Source of the DNA: Phoronis australis
Lineage: Eukaryota > Phoronida > Phoronidae
Assembly (NCBI GenBank): GCA_002633005.1
Contig: NMRA01000219.1
Coordinates: forward strand, 415,251 to 479,250
Direction: 5' to 3'
DNA length: 64,000 bases
In this document: positions 27,401 to 36,400 of the stretch, piece by piece
Layout: each line of letters starts with the position of its first letter
How positions within the stretch are numbered: the stretch's first letter is position 1
The notes under the pieces: generated by a model
Told to the model about the DNA's origin: nothing
What the model saw: only the letters and a program-made list of their open reading frames with translations
The model's database searches: none
Position numbers and translations under genes: made by a program

Positions 27401-30400
27401 CTGTGAGTGAGTAGCACAGGGTAAACAGTATGTGTCTGATTATGGTAAGTCCGAATCGCTGTTGTGTTTCTGGCATAATTGTTAACTGTAAAATTATTAC
27501 AAGCAGGACCATCCCAATGAACATAACGGTAAATCCACTCAGTGAAAGCAACCAGGTAGACAAGCAGCAAGCTATTTCCAGGGTACATGCAAGTGTGTAT
27601 TAGAAACATGGAAGAGGTATTTATTTAGTTGTCCTGTATTGTGTAAGAACTCAAAACTAAGGCATGCTTTAGATATAACAACTGACTGTACAACTTTATT
27701 GCTTTTTATGGAAGATATATAGAAAGAAGAGGTAAAGCAAGTCATAATAAAATGTGTTGAATGAATAACTTGTGCAAATTACACTTAACTGACAAAACTA
27801 ATTGTCTGGGTGACATTTCGATAATGTTTTCTCTTAAAACATTAAATTTTATGTATTCAGTCACACAAATTGGTGACATTTTATGATCACCGATGTTTGT
27901 CCACATCAAGAGTACATTACTTCAAACTGTGGATAAGCCACTACGGACATGGAATTTTATTTTCACTCTCTTGGGTTTATTACAATATCTAATGAAGTAT
28001 TTTACAAATAAGCATGACTTGTTTCGATAAAAAATATTTGACTGGTTTCATGAATTTTACATCAGTAAGAACAATACGGGATGTACGATGCCCAGAGTAC
28101 TAACATTTTGTTTGAACTATTGTAACCATAACCCTGGATGCCCATGAGAACGAAATCTGAAAAGTGGGGTTACAGTAATTTTCCATTTACTTCAGCACAA
28201 TTACCTTATTTTTTAAGCTATTTATTATCATTTATAGACAAGTACAAAACACAAACAAATAAATAAGTACACCCATTCATTCTCGCATACACACCTCAGG
28301 AGGGACCTTTCTCGTATCTCGTATAAAGTAAACAACTTCTACATGGAGTTAACGTGAACAATGAAATTTTCCCATTTCGCAGGGAAGCGAAATTTTTATA
28401 TGCAATTAATTTTTCAGCTTTATAGTACTCATAAGTAACAACCCTGTGAAAATTAGGTATATTTTTGTGACATCTCTCCTTGTAAATGTACTGTTTGGAT
28501 ATTAGAAACAAAATGTTAAAAAGAAATCATGCGTCTCATAAAGTCCAAGAATAAGACGTTCGTAAGAGAGATTGTTAGACAGCTGAATCCGACATTTTTG
28601 CATTAGCTTTCCGAATTATTTCCAGAAATCTTGTACAATCATCTTACTTTGCAAAGCAACAAAACTATTTAGTTCTTGACAACTGAACATTTGCAATTAG
28701 AAACTCGGTCTCTTTCATGGCGTCTTGTACTTCATGAATAGAATTGTGCAAGAAATGTGAGCACCATGATCCCTCATTATCATGATCACTGATGTAAAGT
28801 GCCGTCCACACACACACTTACCCTAAAAGAAGATACTCCTGGACTCGAGTTGTCCCAAGGTTAGAGGACTGTGGGGACACTATTTAAACTAGAAAAACTT
28901 GTCCCACTTGTGACAACTTACTTAAACTTATCGAGGTAGGGCAACTTGTTTTTGGCTTCCTTGCGCCATTTCTGATCGCAGTGTGGCTGCAAACCTGGGG
29001 CAAGGTGGAAGTAATTACCTGCTGTGGTTACATACAGATGGGTCTTCTTTTGTGCGCTGTATTCGTATTCAGCCGTTCATTGTCATCCACAGCCTTACCC
29101 TAGTTATCGGATGTATATGTTCGTGTGGACGTTTCCCATTTAAAAAGTGGGGCAAGTTACACTTAGTGCAAGTCTGTGTATGGACTGGACTTAAGTTCTG
29201 ATCTGTGAGGAGCAGAGCAATTAGAGCATTACCCATGACTAAAGGGCAATAAAGCACTATAAAACGAAATGTAATTACGGTACCTAAACTACACGGTTAA
29301 CGGAATCATAAACACGGTCACAGATGCATGAACACAACTCATGTACCTGCAAACACAGGTTTACTGACTCACAAACACGGGAACAGACTCACAAAACACG
29401 ATCCATTCACCCATACACAGGACACAGACTCACATTCACGAAGAAACACCGTTAACGGACTGCCAAAAACGGGTCACGGACTCATCGGCTTCCTGGGTCA
29501 GCTGACATCTACACTTTGTCCGTAAACCGTGTTTCTTTATGAATATGAGTTTGTGTCCCATGTATTTGGGTGAATGGATCGTGTTTTGTGAGTCTGTTCC
29601 CATGTTTGTGAGTCAGTGAACGGCGTTTGCAGGTACACGAGTCGTGTTCATGCGTCCGTGGGCTGTGTTTATGAGTCCGTTAACCGTGTAGTTTAGGTAC
29701 CTTGGTAATGGAAGTGGATAATTTTCATGTGAGTTTTCATTACAGAACCTAATTTTGCTTTCGGGATTATGTTCAGTGTGCTGTGAATAGATAAGTGGTA
29801 AAGCTAGGGCAATCTCTTTGATGCAGGTGTCTCGTTAGAGCTGTCTGTGTGTACTGGCCTATAGTGTTCTGAACCCTACAGGGTGTCTGACCTTATCAGA
29901 CCTTGCTTGAGCTTGTTAATTCAATTACATAATGATCCAACTATTACTATTACATATTAGATCATCCAATAAAATATCATAACAATGTATTTATGTGCCA
30001 AGATAACACCCATGAATCATTAAGCTCACAGTGGTAATAAAAGAACTGCTGTTCATAAGTTAATTAATATTTTATAAAAAAGCTGCAGTCATGAGAAGTC
30101 AAGCTCCAGGAATCTCTCAAGGCAAAATGTACGAGGAGAAAGATACAGCTGCAGTTAGAACAAACTTAAGTTACGACATTCAATTGGAGTGACTGCAAAA
30201 AGGCTTGTGTTTCCTGCATTGGTCTTCACAGCCATACTCAAAGCTGCAGAAGACATCCAACACCAAACCAAGGTACAGATCCATAGTCCTATCGACTAAA
30301 GGAGGCTAATTACTATGATGTAGCCTAGTCACGTGTTAGCAGATGGGTATGACAGACCATGCATTCTTTCTGAGCACTCTTACACGTCTAATGTGTGTCA

Positions 30401-33400
30401 TTCTATGATACTTTGTGTGCAAAATAGCAACAGTATCTGTTTCTTTATTTTGAATGTTGTATTAAAACATAATTTTATCACTTATGTTTGTCTTATTGCT
30501 TTCTTATTGCTTTGTGGACACACCAGAGGGTCACTCCGCATCATTTCCTTTGTTGCCTACTGTTTGTAGCTTGCATTTCCTTTGGCAGAACTGTCTCAAG
30601 GGCGTCAAATTATGGTAATATATATTTGTATACTTTCAAAACATTTGATTGACAACACTATTGTTAGTGCATTGAAAATGAGCAAACACAAGTCTTAGTG
30701 GGTTAAGTGTCTAACATGGTTTAGTACTGTGAGAAGAAAGTCCTCTGGAATTATGGACAAAATATCACAATTAATATTCCAGACATTTTGCCTCAGAAGC
30801 TGCATTGTTGTGGGTGCTTGTACTTGTAGCTAGACAAGCAATCAAGTGTGAAGATGTGGTCAACTGAAGAGTTTGCCAGTTTTCAATGCACTGTTACCCA
30901 GGGAAAACTAGGTAGCAAGCTGATCCCATAGAGATAAGTAGATTGGCCTATCCATTGTTCACTTTTTTTTTCTTTGTTATAATAAAGATAATGGCAAGCA
31001 TTTATCATTAACCAGCTTATCTGCCCCAAGATACAACCTACCATACCATATCCATGTGACCAGTATTGTTATATCAACAAAAACGTAGCAAAAGAAAACA
31101 AAGGTAGAGTCCCATAGTGGATAACCATGGATGTCACAAGTTAAACAATACATTTCAACCTCCATAAGACATCATTTGGTATGGATTAGCCATTGAAAAA
31201 CGGAACAGTAAAGATTTCTACCATTTCCCCGAACCTTACCATGGAACAGTGTAACCTAATTACATTTGCAATTTATCAACAGCAATGAACAAGAAGAAAT
31301 CTTCACTAGTCTGGATTATTAGCACAGTTGGCAATGTTCTGGCAACTAAGTCATCGAACAGCATCTTGCGCAAATTCTCAGTTTTTAGTGAATGTGGAAT
31401 AATGACCATTTCGGCAATTTTGTTCAAGTTACAAAAAAAAATGTCAATAGCTCATAGTTAAAATTTTCAACGTACCTAAGATCATGAACACGTAGACCAG
31501 GAGCATCCACTGAAGTGGCAGGGGTGTGAGAAAATTAAACAGAGGAAATCGACATTCAAACGGGTCTCCCCACATATGATCAGCGAAGGCCAAGCCACGC
31601 TCTTGGAAGGTGTCCAGAAACATAAGTGACCCTAAAAATACAAATTCATTACCGTAGTAACAACAGTTATCTCCTACATGCCTGACGAAGAAAGAAACTT
31701 TTGGTTAAGATCAGTCACTGCTATTACAACACTGCCTCCCGTTCAGTAACGCTAGGACCTCGCTAAAAAGTAAGACTTCGCGAGACTACGTGAGATATTG
31801 CCGTGTCTTGAGAACACGTGACTTTGGATAGATTTTAGCTAGGTCCTAGCATAGGTCCTAGAGCTACTGAACGCACGCCAGGTCTCAACTAGTTCCTTAA
31901 AAAACAGAAAGTGGTTTTGGACTGAAGTGGGTTCATTACTGTCCAAAACCATGTCCGACGCATAAAATGACCTTCGACAACAAGCAAACTTTGTTATCCA
32001 GTTGTCTAACAAAAACAAAACTCTATCCAAGTCCCAGGAATAAGAGGAGACAGTGAGGCCTGGTTGATAAGTGCCCGCTTCTTTACCCGAGGTCGTGGGT
32101 TCGAGTCCCACCAGGTCACACTGCTAAACCCTTGAGCCAGGTTTCTAGCTCCTCAGCTAGGTTTTAACCACATGTTAATAAAGCATAAAGTATTTCCAGG
32201 TGATCAGTGCAATGGGCCCACATGCGAGGCCTGCGCACGTCTGGTACAACGTGTATCAGACCGCCTGCAATTATTTTCCCAGGAATCGCCGCTGAGTAAG
32301 GAACAGATGGAAGTGTAAATAATTCAAATACTGGAACTTGCATAGCAAAAAAACCGCGAAGTTCCCGCCTTCTCCCAAGGCTATGTACAGGTAGAATGAT
32401 ATTGTATGTTCTTTGTTGTGTCATGTGACAGGTGGGTCAGGAGACACTTCATGGGCTGCTCCCAGGTATGAGGTAAGTTGATGTGCAGTCCACCAAGCCT
32501 ACAGGGCGTTTTTTGCCTAAGTTCCGGTACTTGATTTATTTACACTCTCATCTTTAAACCCTTACTGGGGAAGTCAAAACATTCATACACATATTGAGTT
32601 AGAAATAAGTCAAGACTCATTTCATAATGTGAGCGGTCTAAATCAACAGTTAATTGTTCAACAGAAGGTGACTTCACACCGAGCTTCAGCTTTTTGTACA
32701 CTAAATAACTGCCATATGTAAGTATTCGACAAAAGAATGTTTAACATTATGAGCCAACCGTAAACTGCTAATGAGTACTATTCATAACATTTCTTCAAAA
32801 GTACTTGTCAGAAAAAAATAAATTTCAGTGTGATAACTGTCTAATTACAACGAGAAATATAGAATAAGATGAGGGGACCCAGACTTTGTATATTATTGTA
32901 TTGTAATAAATCCACGTATTAGGATGGTATAAGTAAGAATTGTTAGTCTATTTGCCATGTCGAATGTTGTATGCTGACAGTTGGCTAAAACTCACTAGCA
33001 TTTTTCACCTGTTGGCAGGCAGGGGTGGAGCACTTCCAATGTCCCCCGTATCAAGCAACGCACAATATGGTGGCAAATACAGTCTTGAACGCTATCGCTA
33101 TTGAACTTTGTCATAAGATTCATAAAAACTCAATACAGTTGAAAATATCATGTCTCAGTATTACATGTACGTTAAACAGTAAACAATCTGCTCTGCACAT
33201 ATACCAAACAGGACTCTTGTGATGGCCAGGCTCGCAGGATCCGTGGGGCGGTGAAGTAGAGCGAGAAATGATTCCCAACTAGACAAATCTGACCAATCAA
33301 ATCCAAACAATTGTCTCATTCTGGTTGGACCACTCCCAGGTGATTCTTCATTCAGCCCATTGCTTGTGGTTGGAGCTGCTGTCACAGTCTTTATACCGTG

Positions 33401-33415
33401 TCTTTTCCGCATCAT
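6342..33415 (-). CDS. GGCX: Vitamin K-dependent gamma-glutamyl carboxylase, 15 coding exons (whole gene)
   Basis: The product is an ER-membrane enzyme that uses vitamin K hydroquinone, CO2 and O2 to turn Glu into Gla in propeptide-bearing clients; the quinone is recycled by VKOR. The exons, read leftwards, are 33415-33205, 31631-31476, 24290-24125, 17994-17916 (or its copy 19340-19262), 15525-15419, 14211-14048, 13266-13064, 12158-12060, 11339-11208, 10323-10169, 9714-9536, 9145-9018, 8514-8367, 6981-6825 and 6468-6342. All junctions are GT-AG, phases match, and the sum is 2211 nt (736 aa; human 758). Family landmarks seen: RPTDPASLA near the N-terminus, a C97/C460 pair matching human C99-C450, NNHSYLYG with H158, the AGLKK lysine pair with K216 matching the human catalytic base K218, [20 protein letters not shown], and [13 protein letters not shown] in the lumenal domain. 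The coding exon count is also 15 in human. The identification is firm; small errors at weak donors are possible. Confidence 0.95.
6825..6981 (-). CDS. GGCX: GGCX exon 14
   Basis: Acceptor CTTTCTTGCAG and donor GTATGT. It encodes a Lys-rich helical stretch ending [11 protein letters not shown], equivalent to the RKLYVFRRSFLM region of human GGCX. It is less conserved than the upstream exons. Confidence 0.88.
8367..8514 (-). CDS. GGCX: GGCX exon 13
   Basis: Acceptor GGTTTCAG and donor GTGAGG. It encodes [20 protein letters not shown] and the YIFVNTTE continuation, then a charged helix; almost identical in layout to human. Confidence 0.94.
9018..9145 (-). CDS. GGCX: GGCX exon 12
   Basis: Acceptor TAATGCAG and donor GTGAGT. 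It encodes [16 protein letters not shown] and a beta-rich [12 protein letters not shown] stretch of the lumenal domain. Confidence 0.93.
9536..9714 (-). CDS. GGCX: GGCX exon 11
   Basis: Acceptor CTTTCAG and donor GTGAGT. It encodes [16 protein letters not shown] and ends in VVFVADFPG, matching human FDPRVDIVQAAWSPF and VVFIADFPG. Confidence 0.94.
10169..10323 (-). CDS. GGCX: GGCX exon 10
   Basis: It encodes [15 protein letters not shown] (C460, the equivalent of human C450) and ends in NNRFQQR. The acceptor is CTTCAG; the donor GTTTAG is non-consensus beyond GT but keeps frame with exon 11. Confidence 0.9.
11208..11339 (-). CDS. GGCX: GGCX exon 9
   Basis: Acceptor TTCCACAG and donor GTATTG, exactly 44 codons. 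It opens with the invariant [20 protein letters not shown] of the lumenal domain. The 3' splice-site region has repeated donor-like copies downstream (see findings). Confidence 0.95.
12060..12158 (-). CDS. GGCX: GGCX exon 8
   Basis: This 99-nt, phase 0-0 exon encodes a hydrophobic segment ending [13 protein letters not shown], which matches human [14 protein letters not shown]. The acceptor is a weak CACAAAG and the donor GTATAC. It lies antisense to an open plus-strand frame that has no support. Confidence 0.82.
13064..13266 (-). CDS. GGCX: GGCX exon 7
   Basis: Acceptor TTTACAG. It encodes [14 protein letters not shown], then a polar Lys/Glu-rich loop. The donor GTCTGG is weak, but the phase fits exon 8. 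The exact 3' end is less certain than in other exons. Confidence 0.8.
14048..14211 (-). CDS. GGCX: GGCX exon 6
   Basis: Acceptor TTTTTCAG and donor GTAAGT. It encodes a transmembrane stretch with [15 protein letters not shown] followed by [12 protein letters not shown], matching the human order. Confidence 0.93.
14832..15015. repeat. 92-bp tandem duplication in GGCX intron 5
   Basis: Two adjacent copies, starting at 14832 and 14924 with GACTCAGGGTGACATTCCT, differ by only a few bases. They are intronic and contain no exon. Confidence 0.92.
15419..15525 (-). CDS. GGCX: GGCX exon 5 (catalytic lysine)
   Basis: Acceptor TTTTTGCAG and donor GTAACT. It encodes [12 protein letters not shown] and [12 protein letters not shown]216 aligns with human K218, the proposed base that deprotonates vitamin K hydroquinone. 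Confidence 0.93.
17671..18220. repeat. Duplicated 550-bp block, copy 1, ending at the gap
   Basis: It matches 19017-19566 at a constant offset of 1346 bp with only scattered mismatches. It ends exactly where the run of N begins, and it contains GGCX exon 4. Confidence 0.93.
17916..17994 (-). CDS. GGCX: GGCX exon 4, copy 1
   Basis: This 79-nt exon (acceptor TTTTGCAG, donor GTAAAT) encodes [19 protein letters not shown] and the residues after it. It enters in phase 2 and leaves in phase 0, so only one of the two identical copies can be used in a message; using both would break the frame. Confidence 0.85.
18221..18712. other. Assembly gap (492 N)
   Basis: Undetermined bases inside GGCX intron 3/4 territory. 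Near-identical blocks lie on both sides, so the true sequence may be shorter than drawn or absent. Confidence 1.
18713..19016. repeat. TCGAGTA-rich degenerate repeat
   Basis: About 300 bp are dominated by spaced variants of TCGAGTA and its complement TACTCGA, dense enough to keep frames open on both strands. It lies between the gap and duplicate copy 2. No gene is supported. Confidence 0.85.
19017..19566. repeat. Duplicated 550-bp block, copy 2
   Basis: Copy of 17671-18220 with single-base differences. Unlike copy 1 it continues into unique intron sequence on the right, and its left edge abuts the TCGAGTA repeat. Confidence 0.93.
19262..19340 (-). CDS. GGCX: GGCX exon 4, copy 2 (duplicate)
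   Basis: It repeats 17916-17994 with the same splice sites, 1346 bp to the right, inside a 550-bp duplicated block. It is probably the same exon assembled twice around the gap at 18221-18712. Which copy belongs to the real gene cannot be decided here. Confidence 0.7.
20287..20808. mobile_element. Non-autonomous element with imperfect inverted ends
   Basis: The left end CAGCGCTTTCCCATTAAG resembles the reverse complement of the right end, CAGTCGCTTTTCCATTAG. Sub-terminal ACTTCGGT and TTTACCGAAG blocks and CCTTTCCCACTTAA repeats add more inverted symmetry. No transposase and no clear target-site duplication were found. It lies in GGCX intron 3. Confidence 0.5.
24125..24290 (-). CDS. GGCX: GGCX exon 3
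   Basis: Acceptor TTTTAG and donor GTAAGA. It encodes the membrane segment ending in [18 protein letters not shown] and FMDANRYW, very close to vertebrate GGCX. H158 corresponds to human H160. Confidence 0.95.
25377..26555 (+). CDS. Rhodopsin-class (class A) GPCR, intronless, 392 aa
   Basis: A seven-helix receptor, predicted in the plasma membrane; the ligand is unknown. Residues 1-70 form a Glu/Pro/Ser-rich extracellular tail with repeated EPEA/SEP units and no clear signal peptide. Landmarks: TM2 SLACADV with D119 (2.50), C145 at the top of TM3 and C227 in the second loop for the usual disulphide, R170 (3.50), W195 (4.50), P252 (5.50), P295 (6.50) and N331 (7.49). Departures: DRY reads NRF, CWxP reads FKLP, NPxxY reads NFLIV, and TM1 has EN instead of GN. 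A helix-8-like [11 protein letters not shown] follows, with C351 possibly palmitoylated. The gene lies inside GGCX intron 2 on the opposite strand. A possible acceptor (TTGCATTGCAG) just upstream could mean a non-coding 5' exon. It looks like a lineage-expanded peptide-type receptor, but the subfamily is not assignable by eye. Confidence 0.9.
   Translation: MNTSITIMPSSEPLPESLSAEPEAGHPAAEPEQHPEVPTSEPEAEGSMTEPTSESIGDPIPESESLTGLKGEAIFLITLYSVFIALILVENILLIIGFIKSRKLMNNINRYVMSLACADVCVACLVIPSGILGYFSEEYMMSSFCRACVYFERVAASARLFCMLTIAANRFKKFMRPDTPEESSKRSNINILIGWTLALIYSIPTPIFHDMILAKAKDGSNLFFMTCGIHDAYKAINNAFMLVDFTCLYLIPLFMITTLYTILIKKLHTSNDALSRRIIGMLILLIAMFGVFKLPLHVYKLYINWGPGFFKGAVTVHRICSISGFLGSSLNFLIVMIFNDSMRDAVKKIVCTKRPTVTQVQPQNESTQDVSLALKDNKEQSKRKRLIKSLVL
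26556..29278. other. GGCX intron 2 sequence after the GPCR, no recognised gene
   Basis: AT-rich intronic DNA, probably including the GPCR 3' UTR. A hydrophobic minus-strand frame near 27.4-27.6 kb has no start context, splice partners or family match. Confidence 0.5.
29279..29701. mobile_element. 423-bp foldback element (long inverted repeat)
   Basis: The element starts GGTACCTAAACTACACGG and ends with the inverted counterpart CCGTGTAGTTTAGGTACC. Inverted similarity continues inward for most of each roughly 180-bp arm, for example CGATCCATTCACCCA against TGGGTGAATGGATCG. A short loop around 29485-29520 separates the arms. Each arm also has an irregular repeat of CACGG/CAGACTCA units. It has no coding capacity and resembles a foldback or MITE-type transposon in GGCX intron 2. 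Confidence 0.85.
31476..31631 (-). CDS. GGCX: GGCX exon 2
   Basis: Acceptor TTTTTAG and donor GTACGT-like, phase 1 to phase 1. It encodes residues 71-122, including [17 protein letters not shown] with C97, the equivalent of the human disulphide C99. Confidence 0.92.
31734..31882 (+). mobile_element. CGTTCAGTA-ended MITE, copy 1
   Basis: About 150 bp with inverted ends: CCTCCCGTTCAGTAACGC on the left and CTACTGAACGCACGCC on the right, plus inner AGGACCT/AGGTCCT palindromic blocks. A second, inverted copy lies at 50693-50848. It sits in GGCX intron 1, and no transposase is present. Confidence 0.8.
32050..32122 (+). repeat. tRNA-like sequence (probable SINE head or tRNA pseudogene)
   Basis: It contains a perfect T-arm, GTGGG-TTCGAGT-CCCAC, with B box GGTTCGAGTCC. 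The GTGAGG start and GGTCAC end can pair partly, but the acceptor and D arms are damaged. A functional tRNA is unlikely; a tRNA-derived SINE remnant fits better. Confidence 0.55.
33205..33415 (-). CDS. GGCX: GGCX coding exon 1 (start codon)
   Basis: Two adjacent ATGs open the frame at 33415 and 33412. The exon carries a polar N-terminus and the family hallmark [16 protein letters not shown]. An acceptor-like TTTTAG lies just upstream (exon edge at 33421), so a 5' untranslated exon probably lies further right. The donor is GTATAT, phase 1. Confidence 0.88.
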
Positions 33416-33421
33416 CAGGGT

Positions 33422-36400
33422 CTAAAATGATAGTGAATAAATATTATCCTGTTCTGTTCATGATACTTGAGCTCTTGAGTTGTTTAATTTTTCCACTCTC
33501 GTGATACAAGAAAAAACTCTAATGCATGCCCGCAAAAGGGTTGTTGCCAATGTTTTTTCTTTGGAAATATAGTTGCAAATGGCGGCTCACAGCATCTTAA
33601 AACTGTCAGTGCAACAAACTTTGTATTTTCATTTGGAAATAATATATTAAGCTGTTCTCATCAAGATTGAAGTTGAGCGTATGGGTAATGACAGAACACT
33701 GTGCTTAATGGCCAGGACAGTCATTAGTGTTTGCACTGTGCAACTTGGTCAACCTGTCTCCAATTCCAGTTCAAAGAATTCACAATTCATATTAATTGCA
33801 TCTTCAAAAATCGACTAAAAAGGACCAAACTACATTTTACAGTACTGTTAAACTAAAATTCAACGCCAAATTAATCAAACATGCCTTCAAAATAGGTACA
33901 AGTAATATTGTCTGATGAATTGCTTTCACGACTCGTTTTTCCTGACATGTCGCAAAATCAAAATCAAAGCAATCAACCTCACTCTTGAGTGAAACAGGAT
34001 GTCCCAGGTAGTAGTCACCAAAGCAGCTCTCGACATAAATTCAAAATTACATACACGTTTATAAAATCAAGAATTCAAAACATCTATGCATAGCACAACA
34101 AACAAGACAACAGAACTGTCTCAGCAGATAAAATCAAAACTAGAGATCTTTTGCTGACCGGCACAGCACAACAGAAAATAAATTTTGGGCAACATATTTT
34201 GATGTTTTAAGAAAATCCAATACAGTCACCGCATCTCCTTCAATACCATGCCAGTAACAAATGATGGAGTCCATTGTCACATCCGCTGAAAAACGTATTA
34301 TCACTTTTAGTAAAATTTAGGATTGACTAGCAGCCAATGTTGATACTCAAATAATCTTAATATTCAATTCCATTAAAAATGCCGTTATATCATAATATCT
34401 AGCCACAAGGAGTTAACATACCATAAGAGCAGCCATATTTCAAACAGCTACAAAGCAAAAACTTTGATCTACAATGAACTGTAACTTACAAAGGACTGTA
34501 TGTCATCACAGACTCATTATTCATTCTTATCACAAAATTTATATGAGCGGCTTCCTTAATTACACCACCAGCGTTCCAGTCACGTTCCAGTCACGTACAA
34601 CGGACTTTTTAATGGTTTCTCTCTTTATGCCATGCAGCAGTAGTTTACATGAAAGCCTAAGCTCTGCACATAAGTCGATAAGCAATGTTTTTAATAGGAT
34701 TTGTATATCGACAAAAAATGACCATGATCATGTCTTAGGGACTTCACAGACAATCGTCTGGACACAGTACTATCAATGATTTGAAATTTAAATGAAAACA
34801 AAACGACTTTTTCGTTAACAAACTCTTAATATGCTTCCAGTTTAACATGTGTGTGTGTGATTACAAGTCATCTGCCGAAATAAAAACTTGCTAAAATTTA
34901 GAACAAATTTTGTGTTCGGGTAAAAATCAAGTTACACTGATCACATTGCCGTCTTATAACTCTGCAGTACATGCCTTCGTTAACTTTTAAACTTATACTT
35001 AAACTTTCAACAACATATAGCCCTTTTACTTTGAATTATGGCATACTGCCTTTCAACTTTGATGTTACATGTTTGACTCGTTGAAGCGCTATGTGTTGAA
35101 AAACAAGAGCCTTTAAGTGATGACAACGCTGCTTTAAAGATATGTAGGATCTTACATTTATAGTTTTACTTTTTGCAATATTGAATACCTGTGTGGATGA
35201 ATCTTTTATCTTCGTTTCTAGTTAACTTTAAAATCGACATCTTGACTACATGATAGAAAAAGTTCCCCAGACAAACTTCAAATGAGTGGAATTTTTTCTT
35301 TTTCCCAGTTCAAAGGTTATAGAGCTGTCACTCAAATTAAATCTCCACACAGCTTTGATTAAAAGTCCAAGCGTTAAATCTCAAATTTGTTTGTGGAATG
35401 CAGAAATCAAATCTTTGCTCATAATTCACTAAACACTACTAGTTAAAAATGATTCTTTAAGACGCATTTGGAATTTAGGCTAAGAATGTTCACTAAAGCC
35501 ATTTAGAATTTGGCAATAGTCACTCACAGGGGGTATCTTATTTTAAGAACTGGTTTGATTCCCAAAAACTGGTTCTCAAAATGCAGAACCCCTGCAAGTG
35601 ACTATTACCGTAATTTGCCAACATTTCTATCCCCTAGTACATTAAGGAATGCAGATTTTGGGTGCCATATGCCAATACAGATTCAATACAGTGGTATATA
35701 ATCATAATTACTATTTGATAATAATTAACCTAAAACCAGTATACAAACAATGTTTTCCCTTTACACAGACATTAATGGCAGATAACTGCAGTAATCTTGT
35801 TCAAGTTGAAGTTAACTGCCTTTCCTGAATTCAACAACTTAATGACTGTTTTGTACTGAAGCTTATGAACAGAGCTTAATTTAGGATAATGCAAAAGTTT
35901 TGCCTATGACAGACCCTACCCTATGAGGCATCTGACAAGAATACACTGGTTAAAAACCTTATTTGTTATTGTGGTGTATGTATTTGTGTTGCGTGTATTT
36001 GTACTGCAGGCATGCTAAGCTTGTTGACCCTAAGGGTAAGAGTTAATCTGAATGTACTTTACACAAAAGTCCTGTTGGTGATTCCCTACAGAATCTGTAG
36101 AGATGCTAGTCATCTGTATTAGAATAGTTTTCAGATTTCATAAGAAAATTGAGATTTATTTATTTGAAACGCGCTTAATATTAATACCAGCATGATACAT
36201 GACAACAAAATATTGCAGATGCCTTGTTTCCTGCAATAGTTTGAGCACTCTCAGGCTGAGGCTGTGCATTGTGGGGACACAGCAATACAGTTTGGGCAAA
36301 CACATTGAATAGAAAAGTCCTAGTGTAATAGTTTTGACAAATTGAATAATACTTTACATGAAACATCAGAAAAACATTCAATCCTGATGAAACAACGAAA

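Noticed and set aside
27361-27609. Two overlapping hydrophobic minus-strand frames of 60-82 codons in GGCX intron 2
   Set aside because: No family motif, no splice-consistent neighbours, and overlapping frames that are equally hydrophobic because of T-rich composition.
30977-31165. Hydrophobic minus-strand frame of 62 codons
   Set aside because: Isolated, no conserved motif and no exon partners; AT-rich intron sequence explains it.
32050-32122. Functional tRNA gene
   Set aside because: The T-arm is perfect but the acceptor and D arms do not pair properly.
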